NCBI RefSeq assembly: GCF_032970905.1
Contig: NZ_JAWJZA010000003.1
From: Veillonella absiana
GTDB lineage: Bacteria; Bacillota; Negativicutes; Veillonellales; Veillonellaceae
Length of the DNA stretch: 64,000 bases
Direction: 5' to 3' (one strand)
A program made the position numbers and the translations under genes. Shown one piece after another: positions 43,711-52,508 of the stretch (the first letter of the stretch is position 1; every line of letters starts with the position of its first letter). Below the pieces are notes generated by a model. The model was not told the origin of the DNA, did no database searches, and saw only the letters and a list, made by a program, of their open reading frames with translations.

Positions 43711-45432
43711 TTATTCTTTTATATATTCAGGTTTTTTAGGTTCCACAATCATTGTTTGGTGTGTGTTGAAAATAACAAATCCTAAAGGTGAAGCAGGAGG
43801 CTTCTTGATGGATTTGATATACGTATAGTCTACAGGAACCTTGCTCGAATCACGACCACGACTATAATAGGCAGCGTATTGAGCCACGCGAGAAATCATA
43901 TCGTCATCAGGATTAGAAGCACGTAATATAACGTGGGAACCTTGGATATCCTGTGTATGGAACCAGAGATCATTGGGCTTTGCAAATCGGTGAGTGAGGT
44001 ATTCATTTTGTTGGTTGTTTCGACCGATAAATACTTCGCCACCAGGTACATTGAAATGTATGTAATTTGTTTTGCTCAGTTTATAGGATAGAGGCTTTTT
44101 AGATTTTTTGATGATACCTGCATCCATACACTCACTACGTATTTCCTCTAGGCTTTCACGAGTAGTGGCTAGGGACAAGCTGTATAGAATGGATTTGTAG
44201 TACATTAATTTAGTGGTACTGCTATCTAATTGGTAGCGACCACTAATCATACGATTTTTGAGTTTCGTGTAGAGTTTATAATAGGCCTGTCCATTTTCGA
44301 TAATGTTGAGTTGTGGATTCAACGGGATCGTTAACATCATATCGGTATTTCCAGACTCATCTAATAGATTAGGCAAATCAATGCTGGATTCATATTGCAC
44401 CTGTAGGTGGCCATTGATCATCAATAAATCACCGTATAATTTGTAGGTGTCCATTTTATCCGTATCATCCAATTCCTTTTGGATTTTGCTGTGACGCAAT
44501 TCCTCTTTTTTAATGGCATTGGTAATGATTTTTTCTAGTTCACGATCGGCTGTATGGATGGCACCATCGGATTTGACGGATTGAGCGATGGCTGCGGAAA
44601 TCGTTTCATAGGTCTTTTCCAATGTTCCCGTGGATAACTGTATAGGACTGTGTACTAGCTTATTATTGGAGTTATGATATTCCATTATTCCATGGGCATC
44701 TTTTAACTCCGTAGATACCATGTGTAATACATGTGCTAATATTTGAATCTTCTCTGGTGAAAGTTCATCAAATTCCACTTTTCCATCTAGTTGGGCACGT
44801 GTTAGCAATTCTTGTAATAATGGTTTCCCAAAGCCATTAAAAATATTACGTATGGAATTTTCTACATTACCTTGATGGAAGGTGCGTAATAAGTCAAGTA
44901 GTTCTGATTCAGAAAAATCAAGTAAGCTCACCCGCTGTGTATTAGGCGGTAATTCATAGGGAATCTTGGGACCGATGGAACGTTCACGACTCATCAATGG
45001 CGATACGTGAATGAGGGATTCTAGAATTACGCCATCTTGTACAAAGATACAGTTAGAATATTTCCCCATTAATTCAACATAAATTTTTGTAGTTGTAATG
45101 GAGCCATTCATTTCTAATTTATCGATGCTGATACAGAAAATACGGTCACCGTTGATTTGATCAATAGAGGTAATTCGACTGCCTTCAATATGTTTTCTAA
45201 GGAACATACATAGAGAACTAGGTTCCTTGGGTAAGTCTTGAAGTGGTGCTGATAGGTATAAGGCTGGTGATGCACCAACAGTAATGATTAAATCAAAATT
45301 ATCTCTAGATGTATGAATTTTGAATAATAAGGTTGTTTTATCGATTTGATATAGTTTTTGTATTTGACCTGCCTGTATAGCTGACTTGAGTTCGTCAGCT
45401 AATACAGACATGGTAAGACCATCTAAGTTCAA
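43711..45432 (-). CDS. rqcH: Ribosome quality-control factor RqcH (NFACT/FbpA family)
   Basis: RqcH binds stalled 50S-peptidyl-tRNA and adds C-terminal alanine tails that mark the peptide for decay. The 573-residue protein has the NFACT-N domain (about residues 1-220, with LRKHIEGSRI and an Asp-Arg in NGDRIF), a long coiled-coil middle (about 280-400) and NFACT-R at the C-terminus (PNDLWFHTQDIQGSHVIL). TTG 45430-45432 is the start, with AAAGAGG 6 nt upstream. Older annotations call this family fibronectin-binding protein. Confidence 0.92.
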   Translation of the reverse strand: MNLDGLTMSVLADELKSAIQAGQIQKLYQIDKTTLLFKIHTSRDNFDLIITVGASPALYLSAPLQDLPKEPSSLCMFLRKHIEGSRITSIDQINGDRIFCISIDKLEMNGSITTTKIYVELMGKYSNCIFVQDGVILESLIHVSPLMSRERSIGPKIPYELPPNTQRVSLLDFSESELLDLLRTFHQGNVENSIRNIFNGFGKPLLQELLTRAQLDGKVEFDELSPEKIQILAHVLHMVSTELKDAHGIMEYHNSNNKLVHSPIQLSTGTLEKTYETISAAIAQSVKSDGAIHTADRELEKIITNAIKKEELRHSKIQKELDDTDKMDTYKLYGDLLMINGHLQVQYESSIDLPNLLDESGNTDMMLTIPLNPQLNIIENGQAYYKLYTKLKNRMISGRYQLDSSTTKLMYYKSILYSLSLATTRESLEEIRSECMDAGIIKKSKKPLSYKLSKTNYIHFNVPGGEVFIGRNNQQNEYLTHRFAKPNDLWFHTQDIQGSHVILRASNPDDDMISRVAQYAAYYSRGRDSSKVPVDYTYIKSIKKPPASPLGFVIFNTHQTMIVEPKKPEYIKE

Positions 45433-45568
45433 GTGTTGCCTCTTTCATTATGAAAAATAATAACTAGTACTAGTATAACATAGATTATGGGGGATTAGCG
45501 TTGAAAAACATGATACAATAATACATGAAAAGTAACGAGACTTCGTAGGATACGAGGAGGTTAATTTT

Positions 45569-46450
45569 ATGAATAGTATGACAGGGTTTGGCAGAGGTGA
45601 ATCCCAACAAGCGGGAATACAGTGTTCCGTTGAAATTAAGACAGTAAATTCTAGATATTGTGATATTAACATTCGCAGTCCTAAAGTGATTAATCCAGTG
45701 GAGCATATCATTAGGCAGCTGATTCAGAGTACTCTCCATCGTGGTAAGGTAGAAGTAATGGTTACTGTTGTAGAAAATGGTAATCGGGAAAAGAAATTTA
45801 CCGTTAACAGTACGTTAAAGGATCAAATCAAGGATATGCTCATCCGAGAGGGCTTTTACAAGGAAACTGATACTATTCCAGTACAAGCGATTATGGCTAT
45901 ATCTGGTGATTGGGTACAATTTCAAGAGGATGTAGTTGATCAATCAGTGTTAGAGGCGATGGTCTCGGAAGCTACTACAAAGGCTTTACATGCTTTGACA
46001 GATATGCGTATTGTTGAGGGACAGCATATACAACTAGATTTACTTGGTCGATTGGAAATATTGCTACAAGTGTTAAATTGTATTGATAATGTAAAGGATG
46101 TTGCAGTTACTGCCTATCGTAACTACTTATTGACGAAGATGAAATCCTATTTAGAGGATTTGCATGCGGATGTTTCGGAAGAACGTTTTCTACAGGAAGT
46201 AGCTATTCTTTCCGACAAGACTGATATTACAGAAGAGATTGTAAGATTTAGGTCTCATGTGGTACAATTAGAAAATACACTAAAGGATTCAAAACCAGTG
46301 GGGCGTAAATTAGACTTTCTAATTCAGGAAATGAATCGTGAGGTAAACACAATGGGTTCAAAAGCATCAGATGTAGGTATTACTGATGATGTAGTACAAC
46401 TCAAATGTGAACTTGAGAAAATACGTGAACAAGTGCAAAATATTGAATAG
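45569..46450 (+). CDS. yicC: YicC/YloC family endoribonuclease
   Basis: The 293-residue protein opens with the family signature MNSMTGFGRGE and TVNSRYCDINIR, and closes with GRKLDFLIQEMNREVNTMGSKASD, characteristic of the YicC C-terminal (DUF1732) domain. YicC/YloC proteins are RNA endonucleases affecting small-RNA and mRNA stability. GAGGAGG precedes the ATG. It begins the conserved yicC-remA-gmk-rpoZ-coaBC run. Confidence 0.93.
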   Translation: MNSMTGFGRGESQQAGIQCSVEIKTVNSRYCDINIRSPKVINPVEHIIRQLIQSTLHRGKVEVMVTVVENGNREKKFTVNSTLKDQIKDMLIREGFYKETDTIPVQAIMAISGDWVQFQEDVVDQSVLEAMVSEATTKALHALTDMRIVEGQHIQLDLLGRLEILLQVLNCIDNVKDVAVTAYRNYLLTKMKSYLEDLHADVSEERFLQEVAILSDKTDITEEIVRFRSHVVQLENTLKDSKPVGRKLDFLIQEMNREVNTMGSKASDVGITDDVVQLKCELEKIREQVQNIE

Positions 46451-46465
46451 AAGGGAGTCTATATA

Positions 46466-46732
46466 GTGAGTGTTAAATTGCTTAATATAGGTTTTGGCAA
46501 TATGGTATCGGCAGGACGTGTTATGGCGATTATCAGTCCCGAATCTGCACCGATTAAACGTATGGTGCAAGATGCTCGTGATAAGAGTCTCCTAATTGAT
46601 GCTACTTATGGGCGTAAAACTCGTGCTGTTCTTGTTATGGACAGTGGTCAGATTGTACTTTCAGCCATTCAACCAGAAACCGTAGCACACCGTATTGTGC
46701 AACAAGAAGTAGTGGAAGAGTCTGTAGACTGA
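46466..46732 (+). CDS. remA: DNA-binding regulator RemA (DUF370)
   Basis: The 88-residue protein matches RemA along its length: LNIGFGNMVSAGRVMAIISPESAPIKRM and LIDATYGRKTRAVLVMDSGQIVLSAIQPETV. In Bacillus, RemA forms rings that wrap DNA and activates biofilm matrix and osmoprotection genes. GTG 46466 is the start. It touches the next ORF's earliest possible start. Its targets in a non-sporulating, outer-membraned coccus are unknown. Confidence 0.94.
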   Translation: MSVKLLNIGFGNMVSAGRVMAIISPESAPIKRMVQDARDKSLLIDATYGRKTRAVLVMDSGQIVLSAIQPETVAHRIVQQEVVEESVD

Positions 46733-46743
46733 TGGGAGTTACT

Positions 46744-47370
46744 ATGTCAGACAGAGGTTTATTAATCGTCTTATCCGGGCCATCTGGGGCGGGTAAAGGT
46801 ACGATTTGTTCAAATTTACGTGCAGAAATGCCAAATTTGGTATATTCTGTATCTATGACAACCAGGGAACCACGTGTAGGTGAAGTAGAAGGGAAAAATT
46901 ACTTTTTCCGTTCTAAAGATGAATTTGAATCTCTTCTTGCAGTAGATTCATTCCTTGAATATGCAAAAGTGTATGATAATTATTATGGTACGCCTAAACA
47001 GCATGTAATGGATTTATTAGATGATGGTAAAAGTGTATTGCTAGAAATCGATATTCAAGGGGCGATGCAGGTAAAAGAGCGTTTTAGTGATGCCGTGTTT
47101 ATCTATATCGTACCACCATCTCTCACCGAATTATCTGCACGTTTACATAATCGTGGTACTGATGCTAAAGAGGTTATTGATAAACGATTATCTTTGGCGT
47201 GTTCAGAACTGGCGTTAGCTCATCGATATGACTATATTGTTGTAAATGATGATTTACAAGAGGCATCTCTAAAGGTTGCATCTATTTTACGTGCTGAAGA
47301 ATGTAAAATTAGACGTAATAAAGAAAAAATTCAATATATCTATAAACAATACATGGATTCAAAGGAGTAG
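46744..47370 (+). CDS. gmk: Guanylate kinase
   Basis: Gmk phosphorylates GMP and dGMP. The 208-residue enzyme has the P-loop SGPSGAGKGT, SMTTREPRVGEVEGKNYFF for GMP binding and LLEIDIQGAMQVK. ATG 46744 has GGGAG 5-6 nt upstream; the frame opens at 46732 but that start is not better supported. Followed by rpoZ. Confidence 0.96.
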   Translation: MSDRGLLIVLSGPSGAGKGTICSNLRAEMPNLVYSVSMTTREPRVGEVEGKNYFFRSKDEFESLLAVDSFLEYAKVYDNYYGTPKQHVMDLLDDGKSVLLEIDIQGAMQVKERFSDAVFIYIVPPSLTELSARLHNRGTDAKEVIDKRLSLACSELALAHRYDYIVVNDDLQEASLKVASILRAEECKIRRNKEKIQYIYKQYMDSKE

Positions 47371-47378
47371 TGATAGTT

Positions 47379-47591
47379 ATGATGGTAAAACCACCTTTAA
47401 AAAAATTAGAAGAGCATGTAGATAGCAAATATACATTGGTAACATTGGCAGCAAAACGCGCTCGTGAATTGACTGATGGTAATGCCTGTCTTGCAGATGA
47501 AAGACCAACTGAAAAACCTGTTTCTTTAGCATTTTATGAAATTGCGGAAGATAAAATTGGCTTTAAACGTACAAAAGAAGGTATTAAATAA
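47379..47591 (+). CDS. rpoZ: RNA polymerase omega subunit
   Basis: A 70-residue protein with the omega pattern PPLKKLEEHVDSKYTLVTLAAKRARELTDG, in which the A-A-K-R-A-R-E-L helix packs on β'. Omega helps assemble RNA polymerase. AAAGGAG lies 11 nt before ATG 47379; the adjacent ATG 47382 is equally possible. Position between gmk and coaBC is the rule in Firmicutes. Confidence 0.93.
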   Translation: MMVKPPLKKLEEHVDSKYTLVTLAAKRARELTDGNACLADERPTEKPVSLAFYEIAEDKIGFKRTKEGIK

Positions 47592-47611
47592 TCCACTCGA
47601 AGGAGATATCC

Positions 47612-48940
47612 ATGAGTCACTTGTTGATGGGGAAACACATTATTGTTGGTGTATCCGCCGGAATTGCAGCCTATAAATCCATAGAACTTGTGAGTCGTTT
47701 GCGTAAAGCTGGAGCTCAAGTGAAAGTGGTTATGACAAAAAATGCGACACATATTGCATCACCCTTAACATTTGGAGAAATTAGCGGCCATCCCGTGGCT
47801 CTAGATATGTGGGAGCAAGTTCATGACTGGAATGTAGAGCATATTTCGTTGGCAACTTGGGCTGATGCTTATGTTATAGCGCCTGCCAGTGCGAATGTAA
47901 TTGGCAAGATTGCTAATGGTATCGCTGATGATATGTTAACTACTACTGTGATGGCTACACCAAATCCTAAATTTCTTTGTCCCGCTATGAACTCTGAAAT
48001 GTACAACAATCCTATTGTGCAACGTAATTTACACACTCTAAAACACGATGGCTATCATATTATGCAACCAGGAAGCGGGTGGCTTGCTTGTGGTGTAGTA
48101 GGTGTAGGACGGTTGCCTGAACCAGAAGAAATCGTATCATGGCTGAATGAACAATTCCAATATGAACCATCTTTAAATTTTGAAGGCTCTACAGAAGGAA
48201 GACCGATGGTCTCCTATGCGAATGGAACCGTATCTGCAGATTCTGGTAATTCTTTAATTTCTAATGTACCAGTTGATTCTAGCTTTGCTCTATCATTAAC
48301 GGGAAAACTTGTTATCGTTACTGCTGGTGGTACGCAAGAAAATATTGATCCAGTTCGATATATTGGTAATCGATCTAGTGGTAAAATGGGTTATGCTATT
48401 GCAGAACAAGCGGTACGTGCTGGGGCTCATGTTATACTAGTGAGTGCTCCCACAAATTTAAAGGTACCAGACGGTGTAGACTTTGTTCTTGTTGACTCTG
48501 CTCGTTCTATGCAACAAGCGGTGGACAGTCGTTTTGATTCTGCTGACGCAGTTGTTATGGCCGCTGCTGTAGCTGATTTTAGAGTCGTAAATATGGCGAA
48601 TCAGAAAATTAAGAAGATGGAAACAATGACTCTTGAGCTTGTAAAAAATCCTGATATTTTATACGGGTTAGGTCAAAAGAAATCTCATCAAGTATTAATT
48701 GGTTTTGCAGCTGAAACAGAACGTGTTGTGGAATATGGCATGGGTAAAGTGCATAAGAAAAACCTAGATATGCTTGTAGCTAATGACGTGAGTAAATCTA
48801 CAGCAGGGTTCAATGTAGATACTAATGAAGGTTATTTCCTATTCCCTAATCAAGATGCTAAAGAAATTCCTAATATGTCTAAACAAGAAATGGCAAAGGC
48901 TATTGTTGAAGAATTAGCAACATTGATACAATCCAAATAA
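47612..48940 (+). CDS. coaBC: Bifunctional phosphopantothenoylcysteine decarboxylase/synthetase
   Basis: CoaBC makes 4'-phosphopantetheine in CoA synthesis. The 442-residue protein has the flavin-dependent CoaC half (GVSAGIAAYKSIELVSRL, the catalytic His in VEHISLATWAD, CPAMNSEMYNNP, and the Cys in WLACG) and the CoaB half from about residue 225 (TAGGTQENIDPVRYIGNRSSGKMG and AAVADFRV). A non-conserved linker of about 35 residues, rich in Ser, Asn and Gly, separates the halves. Confidence 0.95.
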   Translation: MSHLLMGKHIIVGVSAGIAAYKSIELVSRLRKAGAQVKVVMTKNATHIASPLTFGEISGHPVALDMWEQVHDWNVEHISLATWADAYVIAPASANVIGKIANGIADDMLTTTVMATPNPKFLCPAMNSEMYNNPIVQRNLHTLKHDGYHIMQPGSGWLACGVVGVGRLPEPEEIVSWLNEQFQYEPSLNFEGSTEGRPMVSYANGTVSADSGNSLISNVPVDSSFALSLTGKLVIVTAGGTQENIDPVRYIGNRSSGKMGYAIAEQAVRAGAHVILVSAPTNLKVPDGVDFVLVDSARSMQQAVDSRFDSADAVVMAAAVADFRVVNMANQKIKKMETMTLELVKNPDILYGLGQKKSHQVLIGFAAETERVVEYGMGKVHKKNLDMLVANDVSKSTAGFNVDTNEGYFLFPNQDAKEIPNMSKQEMAKAIVEELATLIQSK

Positions 48941-49034
48941 GCATAATGCAAATTAAGTAATTTTATATAAGCATCTGGTTATGTACTTCGAAAATATCTA
49001 ATTTGCATTCTCATACAAAATCTTTTACTATTAA

Positions 49035-49070
49035 ATAAGGTAAACTTTTAGAGTTTACCTTATATTTTTT
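49035..49070 (+). terminator. Terminator after coaBC
   Basis: A perfect 12-bp stem ATAAGGTAAACT with its complement, 5-nt loop, then ATTTTTT. It separates coaBC from the SulP gene, which therefore needs its own promoter. Confidence 0.85.
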
Positions 49071-49091
49071 GCTAATTACGAAGGAGGATTT

Positions 49092-50777
49092 ATGTTTGCG
49101 ATTCAAAGGGCTTATTTATCAGGAGCCTTTAAAAGCAAATCTCTCGTGAAAAATACTATAGCTGGTCTTGTGGTAGGTGTAGTAGCATTGCCACTAGCCA
49201 TGGCATTTGCTATAGCTAGTGGTGTAACGCCACAGGCCGGTATCTATACAGCTATTGTTGCAGGGATTATCGTTTCTATTTGTGGTGGATCCCAAGTGCA
49301 GATTGCGGGACCTACAGGGGCTTTTGTTGTCTTGTTGAGCGGTATCGTTGCTCAATATGGTTTAGACGGTTTGCAGATAGCTACCATTATGGGTGGGATT
49401 ATGCTTGCTTTAATGAGTTTAGCAAAGCTAGGTGATGTCATTCGATTTATTCCAACCCCAGTTATTACTGGTTTTACAGCGGGCATTGGGATAACTATAT
49501 TTGTTGGGCAGTGGCCCTATTTCTTCGGTTTTGCCCCACCTATAGGCATTCATGATTTTCATGAAAAATTATGGTATATGCTTCAGGAGATTCCCCTGTC
49601 ACATATACCGACGTTGGGTATTGCAGTATTGAGTTTAATTTTATTGTTAATTGTACCTAAAATTCCTTATATAAAAGTATTCCCTGCACCAATTGTAGCA
49701 ATGATAATAGCAACAATATTGCAATTTATATATCAATTTGAAGGTGTAGCCACTATAGGTAGCGCTTTTGGTGGTATTCCTCAAGGTTTACCAAGTTTTA
49801 CTATACCCGTAGTAACATGGGATAAAATTGCGGTTCTTATAGGTCCGGCTTTTACTATTGCCATGCTAGGAGCCATAGAATCTTTGCTGTCAGCAGTTGT
49901 TGCAGATGGTATGAGTGGGAAAAAACATGATTCGAATACGGAGTTATTAGGTCAAGGCCTTGCTAATATTGTAGCACCACTATTAGGGGGCATTGCTGCA
50001 ACAGGAGCTATCGCAAGAACTGCTACCAATATACGTAGTGGGGGGGATAGTCCTGTAGCAGGTATTGTACATGCTATAGTGTTGCTTATTATTTTGTTAT
50101 TGTTGGCACCTTATGCAGTGTATATACCCTTATCTTCTATGGCAGCTATTTTATTTCTCGTATCGTATAATATGAGTGATGTAAAACGCTTCAGTCATAT
50201 TGTGCGTTTAGCACCACGAGTGGATGTGGGAATCTTATTAATCACATTTTTATTGACTATTTTTACTGATCTTGTTATTGCCGTTAACCTAGGTGTAATG
50301 TTGTCCATTTTATTCTTTATGAGACGAATGATAGGAAGCATTGATATTCATGAGGTTAAAAATGATGAATTGATGAAAGAAATCGAATTGGAGAAAGAAA
50401 TTCATACTGAAATTATGGTATATACTATTGAAGGTCCATTATTTTTTGGTGCTGTTAGTGCCTTTGACGGGGCATTAAATTCTATTCATAAGGATCCAAC
50501 ATTTCTTATCATTCGATTTGCAGAGGTACCTTTTGTTGATTTGACTGGCCTCAGTATGTTACTTGATATCATTAAAAATTTGAAAGAGCGTAAAGTAGAA
50601 GTACTGCTTAGTGATGTAAACTATGAAATTCGTCGTCAAATGTATCGTTTAGAGTATCAAAAAGTTCTAGGTCGACATTATTTGTGGCGCACATGTGCGA
50701 GTGCATTGCATAAAGCCGAACACGATTTAGAAATTATGGATGAAGTTAAACGTCATAAATTAGATAAAAACAAATAG
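49092..50777 (+). CDS. SulP family anion transporter with STAS domain
   Basis: The 561-residue membrane protein has the SulP transport domain (about residues 1-420), with LPLAMAFAIASGVTPQAGIYTA near the N-terminus, GPTGAFVVLLSGI and AMLGAIESLLSAVVADGMSG. A cytoplasmic STAS domain follows (about 435-545, with VDLTGLSMLLDIIKNL). Substrates in the family include sulfate, bicarbonate and dicarboxylates; the sequence does not decide. AAGGAGG precedes the ATG. It lies, with metK, inside an otherwise conserved coaBC-priA neighbourhood, which suggests later insertion. Confidence 0.9.
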   Translation: MFAIQRAYLSGAFKSKSLVKNTIAGLVVGVVALPLAMAFAIASGVTPQAGIYTAIVAGIIVSICGGSQVQIAGPTGAFVVLLSGIVAQYGLDGLQIATIMGGIMLALMSLAKLGDVIRFIPTPVITGFTAGIGITIFVGQWPYFFGFAPPIGIHDFHEKLWYMLQEIPLSHIPTLGIAVLSLILLLIVPKIPYIKVFPAPIVAMIIATILQFIYQFEGVATIGSAFGGIPQGLPSFTIPVVTWDKIAVLIGPAFTIAMLGAIESLLSAVVADGMSGKKHDSNTELLGQGLANIVAPLLGGIAATGAIARTATNIRSGGDSPVAGIVHAIVLLIILLLLAPYAVYIPLSSMAAILFLVSYNMSDVKRFSHIVRLAPRVDVGILLITFLLTIFTDLVIAVNLGVMLSILFFMRRMIGSIDIHEVKNDELMKEIELEKEIHTEIMVYTIEGPLFFGAVSAFDGALNSIHKDPTFLIIRFAEVPFVDLTGLSMLLDIIKNLKERKVEVLLSDVNYEIRRQMYRLEYQKVLGRHYLWRTCASALHKAEHDLEIMDEVKRHKLDKNK

Positions 50778-50908
50778 AGCTTCTTTTAGAGCTTCTTTGC
50801 CAATCTTTTTTCAAACTATAGCATATCAAGAATATCAAGACATAGTATTATGACGTAATGAGTGTATCAGTAGAAAAAAATATCATAATAGAAAAGAAGC
50901 CACTCCTA

Positions 50909-50937
50909 TTGATATATCGAAAAAAATACACTATAAT
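50909..50937 (+). promoter_or_regulatory. metK promoter
   Basis: TTGATA (50909-50914) and a perfect TATAAT (50932-50937) with 17-bp spacing lie just upstream of the SAM riboswitch. Confidence 0.8.
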
Positions 50938-50945
50938 ATGTGTAT

Positions 50946-51079
50946 TGACTCATCAAGAGTAGTGGAGGGACAGGCCCTGTGAAGCTACAGCAACCATTCC
51001 GAGTGGAAAAGGTGCTAATTCCTATGGCGTAGCCGATAGATGGGATGTCTCTCGTGAGTTTTTGCGAGGGGCTTTTTTT
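50946..51079 (+). promoter_or_regulatory. SAM-I (S-box) riboswitch controlling metK
   Basis: The leader carries the SAM-I core in order: ATCAAGAG, GTGGAGGGA, GGCCCTGTGAAG, CAGCAACC, a P3 hairpin, GGTGCTAATTCC and the P4 arm ending near GATAGATG. This fits the class that binds S-adenosylmethionine and ends transcription when SAM is plentiful. The expression platform is the terminator at 51047-51079. The regulated gene, metK, makes SAM, so this is direct feedback. The aptamer boundaries are approximate. Confidence 0.92.
51047..51079 (+). terminator. Riboswitch-controlled terminator before metK
   Basis: GTCTCTCG (51047-51054) pairs with CGAGGGGC (51065-51072) over 8 bp, two of them G-U, followed by seven T residues (51073-51079). 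Its left arm adjoins the closing side of the aptamer, as expected for a transcription switch. Confidence 0.85.
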
Positions 51080-51095
51080 CGTTTAGGAGGATAAA

Positions 51096-52286
51096 ATGGC
51101 TGAAAAACATATGTTTTTTACATCTGAATCTGTGACTGAAGGTCATCCAGATAAAATTGCGGATCAAATTTCTGATGCTGTCTTGGATGCAATAATAGAA
51201 AAAGATCCTACAGCACGTGTTGCTTGTGAAACTTTGGTTACTACAGGTATGGTACACGTGGTAGGTGAAATATCTACTAAAATTTATGTAGATATTCCAC
51301 GCATTGTACGTGATACAGTTCGTGAAATTGGTTATACTCGTGCGAAATATGGTTTTGACTGTGATACTTGTGGTATTCTAGTATCCATCGACGAACAATC
51401 TGCTGATATTGCTATGGGCGTTGATGACTCCTTAGAAGTGAAATCTGGCGATTCCGATAAAAATGATAAAATCGGTGCTGGTGACCAAGGTATGATGTTC
51501 GGTTATGCTACAAACGAAACACCTGAATTGATGCCTACACCAATTTCTTTGGCACATCGTTTGTCCCGTCGTTTATCCGAAGTTCGTAAAGATGAAACAT
51601 TAACATACCTTCGTCCAGATGGTAAAACACAAGTAACAGTAGAATATGTTGATGGTGTACCTAAACGTATTGATACTATCGTTATTTCTACACAACATAG
51701 CCCTGAAGTAACACATGAACAAATCGAAGCAGATTTGAAAAAATATGTTATTGATGCAGCGGTTCCAGCTGAATTGGTAGATGCGGATACAAAATACTTC
51801 ATCAATCCAACTGGTCGTTTCGTAATCGGTGGCCCTCATTGTGATGCTGGTTTGACTGGCCGTAAAATCATTGTTGATACTTACGGCGGTATGGCTCGTC
51901 ATGGTGGCGGTGCTTTCTCTGGTAAGGATCCTTCCAAAGTTGACCGTTCTGCTGCCTATGCTGCACGTTATGTTGCAAAAAATATTGTTGCTGCAGGTTT
52001 GGCTGATAAATGTGAAATCCAAATCGCTTACGCTATCGGTGTTGCACGTCCAGTATCCGTATTAGTGGAAACATTTGGTACTGCAAAAGTAGCGGAAGAA
52101 AAAATCCAAGAATTAGTAAACAAACATTTCGACTTGCGTCCCGCAGGTATTATTGAAATGCTTGATTTATTAAAACCTCGTTATAAAAAAACCGCTGCCT
52201 ATGGTCACTTCGGCCGTACAGATGTGGACCTTCCTTGGGAACGCACTGACAAAGCAGACGTTCTTCGTCAAGAAGCAGGTTTATAA
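51096..52286 (+). CDS. metK: S-adenosylmethionine synthetase
   Basis: MetK joins methionine and ATP to make SAM. The 396-residue enzyme has SESVTEGHPDKIADQISDA at the N-terminus (ATP and Mg binding), GAGDQGMMFGYA (about residues 129-140), GGPHCDAGLTGRKI and the P-loop-like GGGAFSGKDPSKVDRSAAY. Codon use is highly biased (CGT, ATC, TTC), implying high expression. It is under the SAM-I riboswitch and is followed by its own terminator, so it is monocistronic. Confidence 0.97.
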   Translation: MAEKHMFFTSESVTEGHPDKIADQISDAVLDAIIEKDPTARVACETLVTTGMVHVVGEISTKIYVDIPRIVRDTVREIGYTRAKYGFDCDTCGILVSIDEQSADIAMGVDDSLEVKSGDSDKNDKIGAGDQGMMFGYATNETPELMPTPISLAHRLSRRLSEVRKDETLTYLRPDGKTQVTVEYVDGVPKRIDTIVISTQHSPEVTHEQIEADLKKYVIDAAVPAELVDADTKYFINPTGRFVIGGPHCDAGLTGRKIIVDTYGGMARHGGGAFSGKDPSKVDRSAAYAARYVAKNIVAAGLADKCEIQIAYAIGVARPVSVLVETFGTAKVAEEKIQELVNKHFDLRPAGIIEMLDLLKPRYKKTAAYGHFGRTDVDLPWERTDKADVLRQEAGL

Positions 52287-52299
52287 TTAAATACTAAGG

Positions 52300-52353
52300 C
52301 GCCTTTTGGGATTTACTTTCATAATGAAAGCTAAACTCTAAGAGGCGTTTTTT
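52300..52353 (+). terminator. Terminator after metK
   Basis: A long imperfect hairpin with an outer CGCCT/GAGGCG stem and an inner TTTCAT/ATGAAA stem, ending in TTTTTT. Confidence 0.75.
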
Positions 52354-52474
52354 GTGCGTTATCATTGATAAAATTCTATTACATATTGATTTTACTAAGC
52401 AAAAGTAAGTAGTTAATTCGATGAGATCGCAGTAGAATATTATATCGAATAAAATAGTTGAAATATAGCATTCA

Positions 52475-52483
52475 TGGTATAAT
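52475..52483 (+). promoter_or_regulatory. Extended -10 promoter element before priA
   Basis: TGGTATAAT at 52475-52483 is an extended -10 box (TG-N-TATAAT) about 26 bp before the priA ATG. No consensus -35 is seen, which is acceptable for the extended type. Confidence 0.45.
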
Positions 52484-52508
52484 AAACTATTAGGATAGGA
52501 GGAGAAGA

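Noticed and set aside
50781..50806. Repeated GAGCTTCTTT after the SulP gene as a terminator or mobile-element scar
   Set aside because: It is only a short direct repeat with no stem, and no target duplication or transposase sequence is near.
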